DNA from: an uncultured Bacteroidota bacterium
GTDB lineage: Bacteria; Bacteroidota; Bacteroidia; Chitinophagales; Chitinophagaceae
DNA length: 64,000 nucleotides
Assembly: GCA_946479615.1 (NCBI GenBank)
Contig: CAMLGR010000002.1
Location: 1 to 64,000 of the forward strand
Direction of reading: 5' to 3'
The position numbers and the translations under genes are program-made. The notes under the pieces were generated by a model. That model did not search any database. It was not told the origin of the DNA and saw only the letters and a list, made by a program, of their open reading frames with translations. Below, in pieces: positions 34,281 through 43,527 of this stretch. Position 1 is the stretch's first letter, and every line of letters begins with the position of its first letter.

Positions 34281-34880
34281 TTATTCCGCAGGCTTCCGGT
34301 ATTTATGAAACGAACGTAAATACTTTATTCCTTTTGTTGTATTGAAACGCGTTGGCACCTGTTGCCATTGACGGGTGGAATCATAATTCCAGACAAGAAA
34401 ATGCAGGTGTGGTAAGGCGGCATATCCTGTTTTTCCACTCAATCCTATTACTTGTCCTTTTGTAACTGTATCGCCTGCATTGACCAGTGCGCCATCTTTT
34501 TGCAGATGCCAGTAACCTGCCCTGCTGCCATCAGGATGCTGGATCACGATATTATTACCATAGGGACGATATTTTTTATTCAGACCGCCACGGTCACCAT
34601 CTTCTTTTACACGAACCACTACCCCTTCGCGGGCCGCACAGATCTTTGTGCCCCGTTTCATTTTAAAATCAAGTGCAGCTCTTTCAATATGCGAGAAATG
34701 ACTGAAATATCCCTGCACAATGAAATACCTTTTACCGGCTTCATAGGGCAGGTCGTAGACATAGCTGGTATCATCTTTTATAATTCCTTTTTGTAATAAC
34801 TTAACCTGTTTCCGCAACGGATTTTTGCTGACAGCGCAACCGGCCAGGAATAATAATAGTATGGATAATGTTATCTTCAA
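34281..34880 (-). CDS. M23-family metallopeptidase lipoprotein
   Basis: The 199-residue protein starts at TTG (34880) with a lipobox (LLLFLAGC, lipidated C15). The M23/LytM domain has the zinc ligands in the H-x(n)-D pattern around RAALDFKMKRGTKICAAREG and the HLHFLVWN motif near the end, with YGNNIVIQH and GYWHLQKDG between. It should cut peptide cross-links in peptidoglycan, or act as an inactive activator, in the periplasm. It lies 26 bases upstream of pnuC on the same strand and may share its transcript. Confidence 0.85.
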   Translation of the reverse strand: MKITLSILLLFLAGCAVSKNPLRKQVKLLQKGIIKDDTSYVYDLPYEAGKRYFIVQGYFSHFSHIERAALDFKMKRGTKICAAREGVVVRVKEDGDRGGLNKKYRPYGNNIVIQHPDGSRAGYWHLQKDGALVNAGDTVTKGQVIGLSGKTGYAALPHLHFLVWNYDSTRQWQQVPTRFNTTKGIKYLRSFHKYRKPAE

Positions 34881-34949
34881 GAAGTACAGGGATAAAAGTA
34901 GTTCAATCGCCGTAAATAGATCCAGAACCTGATCTTTAATTTTATTATC

Positions 34950-35309
34950 ATGGAAAAAGTAAATATCGCGCAGAAACTATCTTCTTTCAGTGATTATTTC
35001 AATCCACGCATTGCCGGTGAATTAAATGGCCAGGCGGTAAAACTGGTCAAATTCAAAGGCGAATTTGTATGGCATCACCACGAGCAGGAAGACGAATTAT
35101 TTTACGTGGTAAAGGGAAATTTTGATATGCAGTTGCGGGATAAGGTCATTACGATTAATCAGGGTGAATTTTTGATAGTTCCCCACGGGGTTGAACACCG
35201 GCCGGTGGCTAAAGAAGAAGTGGAGATCATGCTTTTTGAACCGGCATCAACCCTGAATACCGGCAATATCGAAAATGAACTGACAGTAAAAAATCCGGGG
35301 AAAGTATAA
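34950..35309 (+). CDS. cupin-domain protein
   Basis: The 119-residue single-domain cupin shows both metal-binding motifs: HHHEQEDELFYVVKG (first His/Glu set, about 42-56) and LIVPHGVEHRPVA with the third His (about 79-91). The function of such small cupins cannot be read from sequence. Many are epimerase-like or sugar-binding. It is convergent with xdhC, with five bases between the two stops. Confidence 0.8.
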   Translation: MEKVNIAQKLSSFSDYFNPRIAGELNGQAVKLVKFKGEFVWHHHEQEDELFYVVKGNFDMQLRDKVITINQGEFLIVPHGVEHRPVAKEEVEIMLFEPASTLNTGNIENELTVKNPGKV

Positions 35310-35314
35310 CAGAA

Positions 35315-36280
35315 TTACTTATTCTTCTCCTGTATGATCTCTGCTGCAATGCTGACAGCTATTTCTGCCGGCGTTTGGCTTTTTATTGAAATACCGACTG
35401 GCGTATGAAGCTGCTGCAACCACGCTTCATCCAGGTTTTCTTTGCGATACTCATCTAATAATTGCGACACTTTTGTTTTACTGCCCAGTAAGCCAATGAA
35501 CCGGAATTGTTTTCCTATCAATGCTCTTACAGCAATATCATCGCTGCGGTAACCAAAAGTCATGATCACTACATAATGATTTTGCCCTGGAGGAACCAGG
35601 GCGGTAAGTTCTTTATAATCGTCAATAAAATGGGTTTCATGGGCTGATTCATTTTCCAGCATCGTTTTTAGTCCGGGCCGGTTATCGTATACGCGGACAT
35701 AAAAGCCGAGTAATACCATGAGTTGAGATAAAGCAAGAGCACAATGACCGCCTCCGATAATAAAGAGCTGTTGTTTATACCCGGTTTTTTCTTTGTAGAG
35801 CCAGTCTTCGGTATTATTAAGCAATAACTCAAAATCCTTTCCGGGAGGTGTTTCATTAAAATCAATACCACCAGGGAAAAGTGACAAAGTTCCGTTCTTA
35901 TCAGCCTGTATAGAAACGATGATACATTCAATGGCTGGCAAATCTTTTGGCTGAACAAGGTAGAGCAGGATCGTTTGTTCACCCGAACAGATCATGCCGC
36001 TTTGATTTTTAGCCGCTGATTTACTATGGATCTGTTTGCGCAGGTCAGTATGCTGTTCACTTTTTTCTTCCCTTAACTGTTCTTTGGCCATCTCCACGAA
36101 TTTATGTTCCATCATACCGCCACCGATCGAACCTTCCATTTCTTCCCGTGCATTTACGGCCATAAAAAATCCCTGGCGGCCGGGACTGCTGCCTGTACTT
36201 TCCACTACATACAGGAGCATGACCGGAATTTTTTCCCGGAGACTGCGGGCGATCAATTTCCATATAGCAAGGCTCTGCAT
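35315..36280 (-). CDS. xdhC: XdhC-family molybdoenzyme maturation protein
   Basis: The 321-residue protein has an XdhC/CoxI N-terminal domain (VVESTGSSPGRQGFFMAV, EGSIGGGMMEHKFVEMA) and a Rossmann-type XdhC C-terminal domain (LFIIGGGHCALALSQLMVLLGFYVRVYDNRPG at about 168-199, ending RFIGLLGSKTKVSQLL and TPVGISIKSQTPAEIAVSIAAEII). XdhC binds the molybdenum cofactor, promotes its sulfuration and inserts it into xanthine dehydrogenase. The xdh subunits are 1.2 kb downstream on the same strand side, separated by an oxidoreductase gene. A near -7 box (TAAGTTTA) lies six bases before the ATG. Confidence 0.9.
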   Translation of the reverse strand: MQSLAIWKLIARSLREKIPVMLLYVVESTGSSPGRQGFFMAVNAREEMEGSIGGGMMEHKFVEMAKEQLREEKSEQHTDLRKQIHSKSAAKNQSGMICSGEQTILLYLVQPKDLPAIECIIVSIQADKNGTLSLFPGGIDFNETPPGKDFELLLNNTEDWLYKEKTGYKQQLFIIGGGHCALALSQLMVLLGFYVRVYDNRPGLKTMLENESAHETHFIDDYKELTALVPPGQNHYVVIMTFGYRSDDIAVRALIGKQFRFIGLLGSKTKVSQLLDEYRKENLDEAWLQQLHTPVGISIKSQTPAEIAVSIAAEIIQEKNK

Positions 36281-36393
36281 CCTGGTATAAACTTATTTCT
36301 TTATTAGTTGTTTACAAAAATCATGTTGCAGAATGCATGCCGGTTCACAGATTACCCGGTATCTTGCGATTAATCGTTTTATAAATTAATAAT

Positions 36394-37473
36394 ATGCCGG
36401 TCTTACTTTCCCCGCTCACGATCAGGAGCATTACATTCAGGAACAGGATTGTTATTTCACCTATGTGCCAGTATTCGTCGGAAGATGGCTTTGCCAATAA
36501 CTGGCATTTGGTACACCTGGGCAGTCGTGCGGTGGGTGGCGCTGCATTAGTTATGCAGGAAGCTACGGCTGTATCTTCTGAAGGACGGATCTCCCCGGGT
36601 GATATGGGTCTCTGGAAAGATGAACATATTGAAAAAGTAAAACCGGTTGTTGATTTTATACATCAGCATGGAGCAATTGCCGGTATCCAACTGGCGCATG
36701 CAGGAAGAAAAGCGAGTTGTCATGTACCCTGGGAAGGCGGTAAACAAATTAAAAAATCGGCAGGAGGATGGCAAACAGTGGCGCCATCAGCTATTCCTTT
36801 TTATGATACGGACGATGCTCCGGCAGCATTGACCAAGGAAGCCATACAAAAATGTATTACCGATTTTAAAATGGCGGCGGTCCGTGCGGTAAAAGCCGGC
36901 TACAAAGTGATCGAGATTCATGCGGCGCATGGATACCTGATCAATGAATTTCTTTCCCCGCTTAGTAATCATCGTACCGATGAATATGGAGGTAGTTTTG
37001 AGAACAGGATAAAATTCCTATTGGAAATAATTGATGCTATACAGACAGTATGGCCAACAGAATTACCCTTGTTTGCCAGGATATCCGCTATTGATTGGGC
37101 AGAAGGTGGGTGGAGTATCGATGATTCGGTAAAGCTGGCGATCATTTTAAAAGAGAAAGGAATTGACCTGGTCGATTGTTCTTCCGGCGGAGTGTTACAT
37201 AATCAAAAGATAGTAACTGGCCCGGGCTACCAGGTGCCTTTTTCAGAAAAAATAAAACAAACAGGGATATTGACCAGCGCTGTAGGATTGATAACAGAAA
37301 CCAAACAAGCGGAGGAAATATTGAAAAATGGAAAAGCAGATATGATCTCGATTGCAAGAGAATCATTGCGTGATCCGTATTTTGCTATAACTGCTTCGCA
37401 GGAATTGGGGGAAGATATCGAATGGCCGGTTCAGTATGTAAGAGCCAAACCACATTCAACAAAGAAAGTATAA
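36394..37473 (+). CDS. old-yellow-enzyme NADH:flavin oxidoreductase (NamA/YqjM type)
   Basis: The 359-residue TIM-barrel flavoenzyme has SPMCQYSSEDGFANNWHLVHLG (with the YqjM-type redox Cys), GIQLAHAGRKAS, EIHAAHGYLINEFLSPLSNHRTDEYGGSFENR and the FMN-phosphate region ADMISIARESLRDPYF. Such enzymes reduce activated C=C bonds with NAD(P)H. Its place between xdhC and xdhB may be accidental, as it has the opposite orientation, and no purine role is known for the family. Confidence 0.9.
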   Translation: MPVLLSPLTIRSITFRNRIVISPMCQYSSEDGFANNWHLVHLGSRAVGGAALVMQEATAVSSEGRISPGDMGLWKDEHIEKVKPVVDFIHQHGAIAGIQLAHAGRKASCHVPWEGGKQIKKSAGGWQTVAPSAIPFYDTDDAPAALTKEAIQKCITDFKMAAVRAVKAGYKVIEIHAAHGYLINEFLSPLSNHRTDEYGGSFENRIKFLLEIIDAIQTVWPTELPLFARISAIDWAEGGWSIDDSVKLAIILKEKGIDLVDCSSGGVLHNQKIVTGPGYQVPFSEKIKQTGILTSAVGLITETKQAEEILKNGKADMISIARESLRDPYFAITASQELGEDIEWPVQYVRAKPHSTKKV

Positions 37474-37488
37474 ACAGGTGATTGTTTT

Positions 37489-37515
37489 TCACCATTCACT
37501 ATTGACCATTCACCC
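37489..37515. repeat. single arm of the CACCATTCAC phrase family at the xdhB 3' end
   Basis: Three linked phrases (TCACCATTCACTATTGACC and onward) cover the stop codon of xdhB (37499-37501). They encode its last residues RVNGQ on the minus strand. No clear inverted partner is nearby. Confidence 0.6.
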
Positions 37516-39760
37516 TGCTATACAAACCCATTAATATCTTTTCAGGTGTCATCGGTGCATCAAAAGGAATTTCTGCAGCCGGATTGAATGCCTTCACTGC
37601 ATTTCTTAATGTGAAATAAGCACCGAGCCCATAAAGTAATGGTGGTTCACCAACTGCTTTACTTTGAAAAACGGCCAGGTTATCTTTCGAAGTCTCCAGA
37701 AACTGAATAGTGATTTCTTTCGGGACAGAATAAACATCCGGCACTTTATAGGTGCTTAATGCATTGGAGCGAAGTCTTCCTTCTTTATCGTAGATGACCT
37801 CTTCCATCGTCATCCAACCGATACCCTGCACAATGCCACCTTCGCATTGTCCCATATCCACCATGAGATTCATACTATTGCCGGCATCATGTACCACTTT
37901 TACCGAATCAAATTCGTAGGTGCCGCGCAAACAATCGATGGTAGCAGTGAGAATAGCAGTACCATATACATGATAAGCAAAAGGATGACCCTTTTCGGCC
38001 TGCAGATCATAATGAATATCAGGCTGAGTATAATGTGCATGATCATATAAACTGATACGCCGCAAATAAGTTACGAATACAAGCCGCTACAATTACCACA
38101 TTGTTATTTCACCATTGGCGTATACCCATTCCTCTCTGATCTCAACCTGTTCAACGGATACATTAAATTCTTCCGCCGCTACTTTTTTTAATCGTAGCAG
38201 GATGGCTTCGCAGGCCAGTTGTGTTGCTTTTCCATTCAGATCGGCTGTAGCGCTGGCGGCAGATGGCGAGGTATTGGCAATGCGCCAGGTATTGGTACTA
38301 TTGATTTTAACCTTTGAAGGATCGACAGAAAAAACAGTGGCGGCCACCTGCAACATCTTTGTATTTACTCCCTGACCCATTTCTACTGCACCGGTACTGA
38401 CGGCTACACTGCCATCGGTATACACATGCACCAGCGATCTTCCCTGGTTCATCATGGTTTTGGTAAAAGAAATCCCAAAACAGATCGGCATCAACGCCAT
38501 TCCTTTTTTAAAAAGTGTATTTGATAAATTGAATTGATCAACTTCTTTTCGTAATGAATCCAGGTCATACAGGCTCACCGCTTTTGACCAGCATTCATGC
38601 GCTTCGCTGACGGCTTTTTGTCCGTAAGGAAATTCATCTCCTGTTTTCAATAAATTCCGTTGCTGAATATCGGAAGCAGGAATATTCAATGCTTCGGCTG
38701 CTTTGGCGATAGCAGCTTCAATCACAAACATTCCCTGCGGACCGCCAAAACCGCGGAATGCAGTATTCGGCGGCAGGTGGGTGCGGCAACTATAAGCAGT
38801 AGCTGTTACATTCGGAATAAAATAGGCATTGGTGCAATGAAAAAGCGTTCTTTCCATTACAGCCGGTGAAAGATCGGCGGCGGCGCCGGCATTCTGGTAG
38901 AATGTAGCTTCGTAAGCCAGGATCTTCAGTTCCTTATTCAATCCGATTTTGAAATCAGAAGAATAAGGATGTCGTTTACCTGTCATCCGCATATCCTCCA
39001 TGCGATGCAAAGCATACCGGACCGGCCTTTTTAAATGATAGGTAGCCAGCGCACACATGATGGCCCAGGTAGTAGCCTGGTCTTCCTTACCACCAAAACC
39101 ACCGCCTAATCGCGTAGTATCAACTTCGATCTGATGCATCGATAAGCCTAATACTCTTGCTGTGGTTCTTTGTACGGCAGTGGGTCCCTGTGTAGAAGAA
39201 TAGATTCTTATCGCGCCATTCTCCAATGGCATTGAATACGCGCCCTGTGTTTCGATGTATAAATGTTCCTGCCCGTTTGTTTCGGTAACGCCTTCGAAAA
39301 TATATTCACATTGATCCCAGGTTGCGGCGGAATCACCTAACCGGAATGTACGGGGTGGAATGATCAGCTCACCTTTTTCTTTTGCTTCTCTGGGGTCGGT
39401 GATAATAGGTAAAGGTTCAAATGCTGCTTTTATTTTTTTTACGGCTAACCTTGCAGCTTCTTCTGATACCGCTACTACCAGCGCGATCGGCATTCCACAA
39501 AAATGTACATGATCGCTGGCGAGTAATTCTTCATCGGGTACGATGCCACCGATCTGGTTATCGCCGGGAATATCTTTGGCGGTAAAAATTTGTACCACGC
39601 CCGGCATTGTTACTGCTTCGCGGGTGTCGAGTGATTTTATTTTACCATGAGCAATGGGTGAATCATATACAGCGGCGAATAATGTTCCTGCCTGAAGAGG
39701 AATATCATCGAGGTAAATAGATTCGCCCCGCAAATGTGTATATGAATCGATATTCTTCAC
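37499..39760 (-). pseudogene. xdhB: xanthine dehydrogenase molybdopterin-binding subunit, split by two in-frame stops
   Basis: Residues from 39760 down to 38096 cover the N-terminal and first Moco domains (RLGGGFGGKEDQAT, AFRGFGGPQG, VEMGQGVNTKM). Translation then meets TAA at 38093-38095 and TAG at 38087-38089 and continues in the same frame to 37499 (HAHYTQPDIHYD, GHPFAYHVYG, GGIVQGIGWMTMEEV, AVGEPPLLYG). Restoring Gln at both (CAA and CAG) gives a full-length subunit of about 753 residues. Both changes are C to T on the coding strand. The part after the stops could start again at TTG 38065, but that is doubtful. xdhA and xdhC are intact, so the loss may be recent or an assembly error. Confidence 0.75.
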
Positions 39761-39778
39761 TTATAAATTGATCTAGGG

Positions 39779-41185
39779 TTATAGCTGTTTTATAAAATGA
39801 GCTTTGATCAATTGTCCGAGTAATAAACTTTTATATTCTTTGGTTCCCCTTGCATCGCTGATCGGTGAAATTTCTGCTTGTGCAGTTTCAATGGCTGTGC
39901 TTATCACATGATCTGATATAGTTTTCCCGGTTAAAAAAGCAGCTGTTTTCGATAAATACATCGGCACAGGCCCGACGCCTCCGGCGGAAAGACCGGCTTT
40001 TTCAATAGTGTCGCCCTTCATCGTCAGGCTTATTGCTGTATTTACACTGGCGATATCGAGATGGGTGCGCTTGCTTACTTTTTCAAAGCGGAACAAATTA
40101 TTTTTTCCGGGGAGTTCAAAAAAGATCTGTTGTATGTATTCTTCCGGTTCTTTATTTAATTGTTTATAGCCTTTGTATAAACTTCTTAATGGCAGTGTTC
40201 TTGTTTTTTCTTCTCCCGGCTTTTGCAATACGATCATAGCATCCAGCGCTAAAAAGAAAATGGTAAAATCTCCTATTGGTGACGCATTGATAAAATTCCC
40301 GGCAATGGTCGCCATATTTCTTATAGGCGTAGAAGAAACCAGTTTGGCATACCGGTCAAACTCCGGAAAGATCTCCTGGATAACAGGCGATTGTTTCAGA
40401 TCGCTGACAGTAACAGAAGGTCCGATATAGCATCGGTTATTTTCCCGGCTGATATTTTTGAGATGGGGCTCGTCGAATAAGAAACGAATAGCTGCATGTG
40501 TCATTTCATCATGCTTTTGCACATACAGGTCAGTACCACCGCCCAGGCGTGTAACTGGTTTATCGAAGCTGGCCGGAGCTACTACATCATCAATAATAAC
40601 TTCCCGGAGAGCGGATAATTTTTCTTTTATAGAATCAAAATAGGCCGGAAGAATTTTTTCTTGCGTTACGAATACGATCGATGACTGTTCTTTTTTTTCT
40701 TTCATCATGGCGGCTACTCTTCCTGCTGCCCGTTCAATAGATTTATAACCGGTGCAGCGGCAGATATTGCCATCGATGGAAGCAATGGCATTTTGTTGGG
40801 TAGGTTCTTTATCACTCAGGCAAAATCCGGTCATCGACATGACAAAGCCTGGCGTACAAAACCCACATTGGGTAGCGCCTTCATCGGCCATGGCTTGCTG
40901 AATGGGGTTCAGCCCCTCTCCAGTTTTAAAATTGATGCCTTCGATGGTAACAATATGTTTACCTGCAATATTCCCGATCGGTAACAGGCAACTGGTCATG
41001 GACCGGTAGCGGAGTTCTCCATCCTTAAGCTCGCCGGCAAGCACGGTACAAGCGCCGCAATCGCCTTCCCGGCAACCGATTTTGGTGCCGGTCAGGTGTT
41101 GCTGGTACCGTATCAGGTCCAGCAACACCATTCCTGGCGGCAGGCTGGTAGCCACTTCTTTTTCGTTAAGGATAAAGCGAATCAA
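39779..41185 (-). CDS. xdhA: xanthine dehydrogenase iron-sulfur/FAD subunit
   Basis: The 468-residue subunit starts at TTG 41185 (translated M-IRFILNEKEVATSLPPGM, the expected N-terminus). A longer open frame exists upstream (ATG 41284), but its residues are not family-like, and a near -7 box TAACTTTA lies at 41206-41213. The two [2Fe-2S] clusters are visible: CREGDCGACTVL, and CGFCTPGF with CRCTGY. The FAD domain follows (RLGGGTDLYVQKHDEM, TIAGNFINASPIGD) with the C-terminal CO-dehydrogenase-type domain. It passes electrons from hypoxanthine or xanthine oxidation to NAD+. It lies 18 bases upstream of xdhB. Confidence 0.92.
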   Translation of the reverse strand: MIRFILNEKEVATSLPPGMVLLDLIRYQQHLTGTKIGCREGDCGACTVLAGELKDGELRYRSMTSCLLPIGNIAGKHIVTIEGINFKTGEGLNPIQQAMADEGATQCGFCTPGFVMSMTGFCLSDKEPTQQNAIASIDGNICRCTGYKSIERAAGRVAAMMKEKKEQSSIVFVTQEKILPAYFDSIKEKLSALREVIIDDVVAPASFDKPVTRLGGGTDLYVQKHDEMTHAAIRFLFDEPHLKNISRENNRCYIGPSVTVSDLKQSPVIQEIFPEFDRYAKLVSSTPIRNMATIAGNFINASPIGDFTIFFLALDAMIVLQKPGEEKTRTLPLRSLYKGYKQLNKEPEEYIQQIFFELPGKNNLFRFEKVSKRTHLDIASVNTAISLTMKGDTIEKAGLSAGGVGPVPMYLSKTAAFLTGKTISDHVISTAIETAQAEISPISDARGTKEYKSLLLGQLIKAHFIKQL

Positions 41186-41343
41186 ATTGATTTTATTATT
41201 GACTTTAAAGTTAGTATAATTGAAGGAATGATCGGGGCCGGTCCCCCACGCCTGGCGAATTGCTTCCCATAAAAAAGATCTCATTATCCCATTGAAATAC
41301 GCACCTGAGATGAGGAGATAATATTCTTTATTCAGCCAATTAC

Positions 41344-42855
41344 ATGAACGAAACGATAACAAACAGATCGCTTATCTATTATCGCCTGATAGCGCTTTGG
41401 GTACTGGCCGAAGCCATGTTGGGTGGTATTATCCATGGGTTGAAACTACCTGTATCCGGCCTGATCGTAGGAGGAGCGGCGGTGATTTGTATTTCTTTAA
41501 TTGCCTGGTATGTGCCGGCGAAAGGAGCTGTTCTGAAAGCTACCATTATCGTTGCCATATTTAAAATGATGCTGAGCCCGCAGGCTCCATTTCCTGCATA
41601 TATCGCCGTATTCTTCCAGGGACTATTAGGAGAATTATTATTCTGGAACAGGCGGTTCTTCAAACTTTCGTGTATCGTACTGGCGTTACTTTCTTTGCTG
41701 GAATCGGGATTTCAGCGGATCCTGATGCTGACCATTATTTATGGAAATGATTTCTGGAAAGCGATTAATAATTTTCTCAATGGACTAACACATCAGAAAG
41801 TGTCTACCAATTACAGTTTATTGATTGGCGGTGGTTATGTGTTATTGCATTTGATTGCCGGTATTCTTATTGGAAGATGGGCCTCTATACTGCCGGTACG
41901 GATTGGAAAATGGAGCTCCAATCCGCAATACTCGGGTTGGCTGGCCGGTTGGGAAAGAGAAGGAGTAAGTACAGAGACCATACAACTGCCGGTGAGAACG
42001 AAAAAGAAAAGATACGTAGAGAAAGGAACCTTTGTCGTATGGATCGTACTGATCGGGTTATATGTTCAATCTTATTTCAATTTAGGCGAACCATTATTGC
42101 CCTCTTCTATCGCCTTAAAAATATTATTACGGTCAGTTATCATTGTATTGACCTGGTATTTTATTTTTAATCCACTGCTGAAAAAATTGCTGCATCACTG
42201 GTTGCAAAGAACAAAGAACCAGCGGCAGATGGAAATACAACAGGTATTGGAATTATTACCGGCTACACAGGAACTGGCTACTCAAAGCTGGCGGGCATCA
42301 GCCGGAAAGAAAGGATGGAGACGATTGATCGCTGCCGGTAAAATTATATTGGTGAATGCATTGCAGCCAGCCAATAACCAACAATTGTATATGTTGACAG
42401 CACCCATACAAACCGGTAAAACAACTTCCTTGATCAATTGGTCCGAAAGACGGAATGATGTATTTGGCATTCTTATACCTGTTGTCGATGGTAAACGTGT
42501 TTTTATGGATGCGCATACGCGGGAACAATTCCGGATGGAAGCGGTAGACGGTGAAAAGGAAGTATTGCTGGTAGGAAGATTTGTATTTAGTAAAACAGCG
42601 TTCGACAGGGCGATACAGATCATTCGTGATAATATGAATAAAGAAGGGTGGCTGGTATTTGATGAGATAGGACCGATGGAATTAAGAGGTGAAGGATTTG
42701 CACAGGTATTGAAGGATGTATTGAATGTACGCCAGGAAAACATATTATTGGTGGTGCGGGAGGGGATCACCAGGAGAGTAAAAGAGAAATTTCATCTTAC
42801 GAACATTACTATAGTACATTCCATTTCGGAGTTAAGCGATAACGTTTTGCAATAA
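41344..42855 (+). CDS. fusion of a polytopic membrane domain with a THEP1-like NTPase
   Basis: The 503-residue protein has about seven helices in residues 12-280 (including LKLPVSGLIVGGAAVICI and AYIAVFFQGLLGELLFW), resembling ECF-substrate-binding or ThiW-type membrane proteins. The C-terminal part (about 345-500) is a small P-loop NTPase of the THEP1/NTPase_1 type: Walker A TAPIQTGKTTS (K359; Gly at the first position replaced by Ala) and Walker B WLVFDEIGPMELRG (D440, E441). It is divergent from xdhA, with about 160 bases between. Its role may be in purine or cofactor handling, which is inference. Confidence 0.7.
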   Translation: MNETITNRSLIYYRLIALWVLAEAMLGGIIHGLKLPVSGLIVGGAAVICISLIAWYVPAKGAVLKATIIVAIFKMMLSPQAPFPAYIAVFFQGLLGELLFWNRRFFKLSCIVLALLSLLESGFQRILMLTIIYGNDFWKAINNFLNGLTHQKVSTNYSLLIGGGYVLLHLIAGILIGRWASILPVRIGKWSSNPQYSGWLAGWEREGVSTETIQLPVRTKKKRYVEKGTFVVWIVLIGLYVQSYFNLGEPLLPSSIALKILLRSVIIVLTWYFIFNPLLKKLLHHWLQRTKNQRQMEIQQVLELLPATQELATQSWRASAGKKGWRRLIAAGKIILVNALQPANNQQLYMLTAPIQTGKTTSLINWSERRNDVFGILIPVVDGKRVFMDAHTREQFRMEAVDGEKEVLLVGRFVFSKTAFDRAIQIIRDNMNKEGWLVFDEIGPMELRGEGFAQVLKDVLNVRQENILLVVREGITRRVKEKFHLTNITIVHSISELSDNVLQ

Positions 42856-42914
42856 TCTTACTGCGTATACGATTTTCAGACTGATTTTCCTCGTCAGAAA
42901 AATCACCTTTTTTA

Positions 42915-43301
42915 TTGGTGAAAAAAAGATGGCCAGTTTTGGCAAAGGTTTTATGTTTAAGGACGCAATTTGCGTCCTCCAATTCAATAAAAATGGATTT
43001 ACGTTATCCTCCATTCTGTTTTACCGAACAGGGAGTGGCTATGTTAGCCAGTGTATTAAACAGCGAAACTGCTATCCGGGTCAATATTCAAATCATCAGG
43101 GTATTTACAAAAATGCGGGAATTGTTATTTTCCAATAAAGAAATATTAATAAAATTGCAAAGGATAGAAACAAAGCTGGATGGTCATGACCAGGATATTG
43201 CATTCATTTTCGAGCACCTGAAACAACTTTTACATCCACCCCAGCCGCCAAGAAAGCAAATTGGTTTTAAGCGTAAGGAGCAAATAGATGAAGGAGAATA
43301 A
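42915..43301 (+). pseudogene. ORF6N-domain protein, 5'-truncated remnant
   Basis: The C-terminal half is recognisable (LRTQFASSNS, RYPPFCFTEQGVAMLASVLNSETAIRVNIQIIRVFTKMRELL, helical tail, RKQIGFKRK). The N-terminal catalytic-like half of ORF6N/KilA-N proteins is missing. The codons for LRTQFASS form a 19-bp palindrome (42960-42978). The upstream 42856-42914 shows only frame-broken residues. It is probably a dead copy of a widespread Bacteroidota gene. Confidence 0.75.
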
Positions 43302-43308
43302 CTAATTC

Positions 43309-43334
43309 TTTGAGGTCACAAATTGTGCCTCAAA
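43309..43334. repeat. TTTGAGG...CCTCAAA palindrome just after the ORF6N remnant
   Basis: TTGAGGTCACAA and TTGTGCCTCAA pair with one bulged T. It starts eight bases after the remnant's stop. It resembles, as DNA, the codons that usually encode LRSQFVTS in this gene family and the 42960-42978 palindrome. The remaining spacer to 43527 has no gene. Confidence 0.65.
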
Positions 43335-43527
43335 AATTTGCATCCCTGGAAACCGGATTACTATTTATTTTCGACTGTTTTCAAAACTGAACACAACCGT
43401 ATCAAAACCGGACACTTTCCAGTCTGCCCGACCCGCCTACTTTCCTGAGTTTCAACCACCCGCCACTCCGGCATTTTATTAGTAACCGAAAGAGGATAAT
43501 TTTATTAACCGTCCGAAACACATCAGC

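Noticed and set aside
38087..38095. Recoding of TAA/TAG as Gln in xdhB
   Set aside because: Many intact genes in the window end in TAA or TAG, so the organism uses both as stops.
42859..43138. Other open frames over the ORF6N remnant
   Set aside because: Only the frame ending at 43301 gives ORF6N-like residues; the rest read as chance frames.
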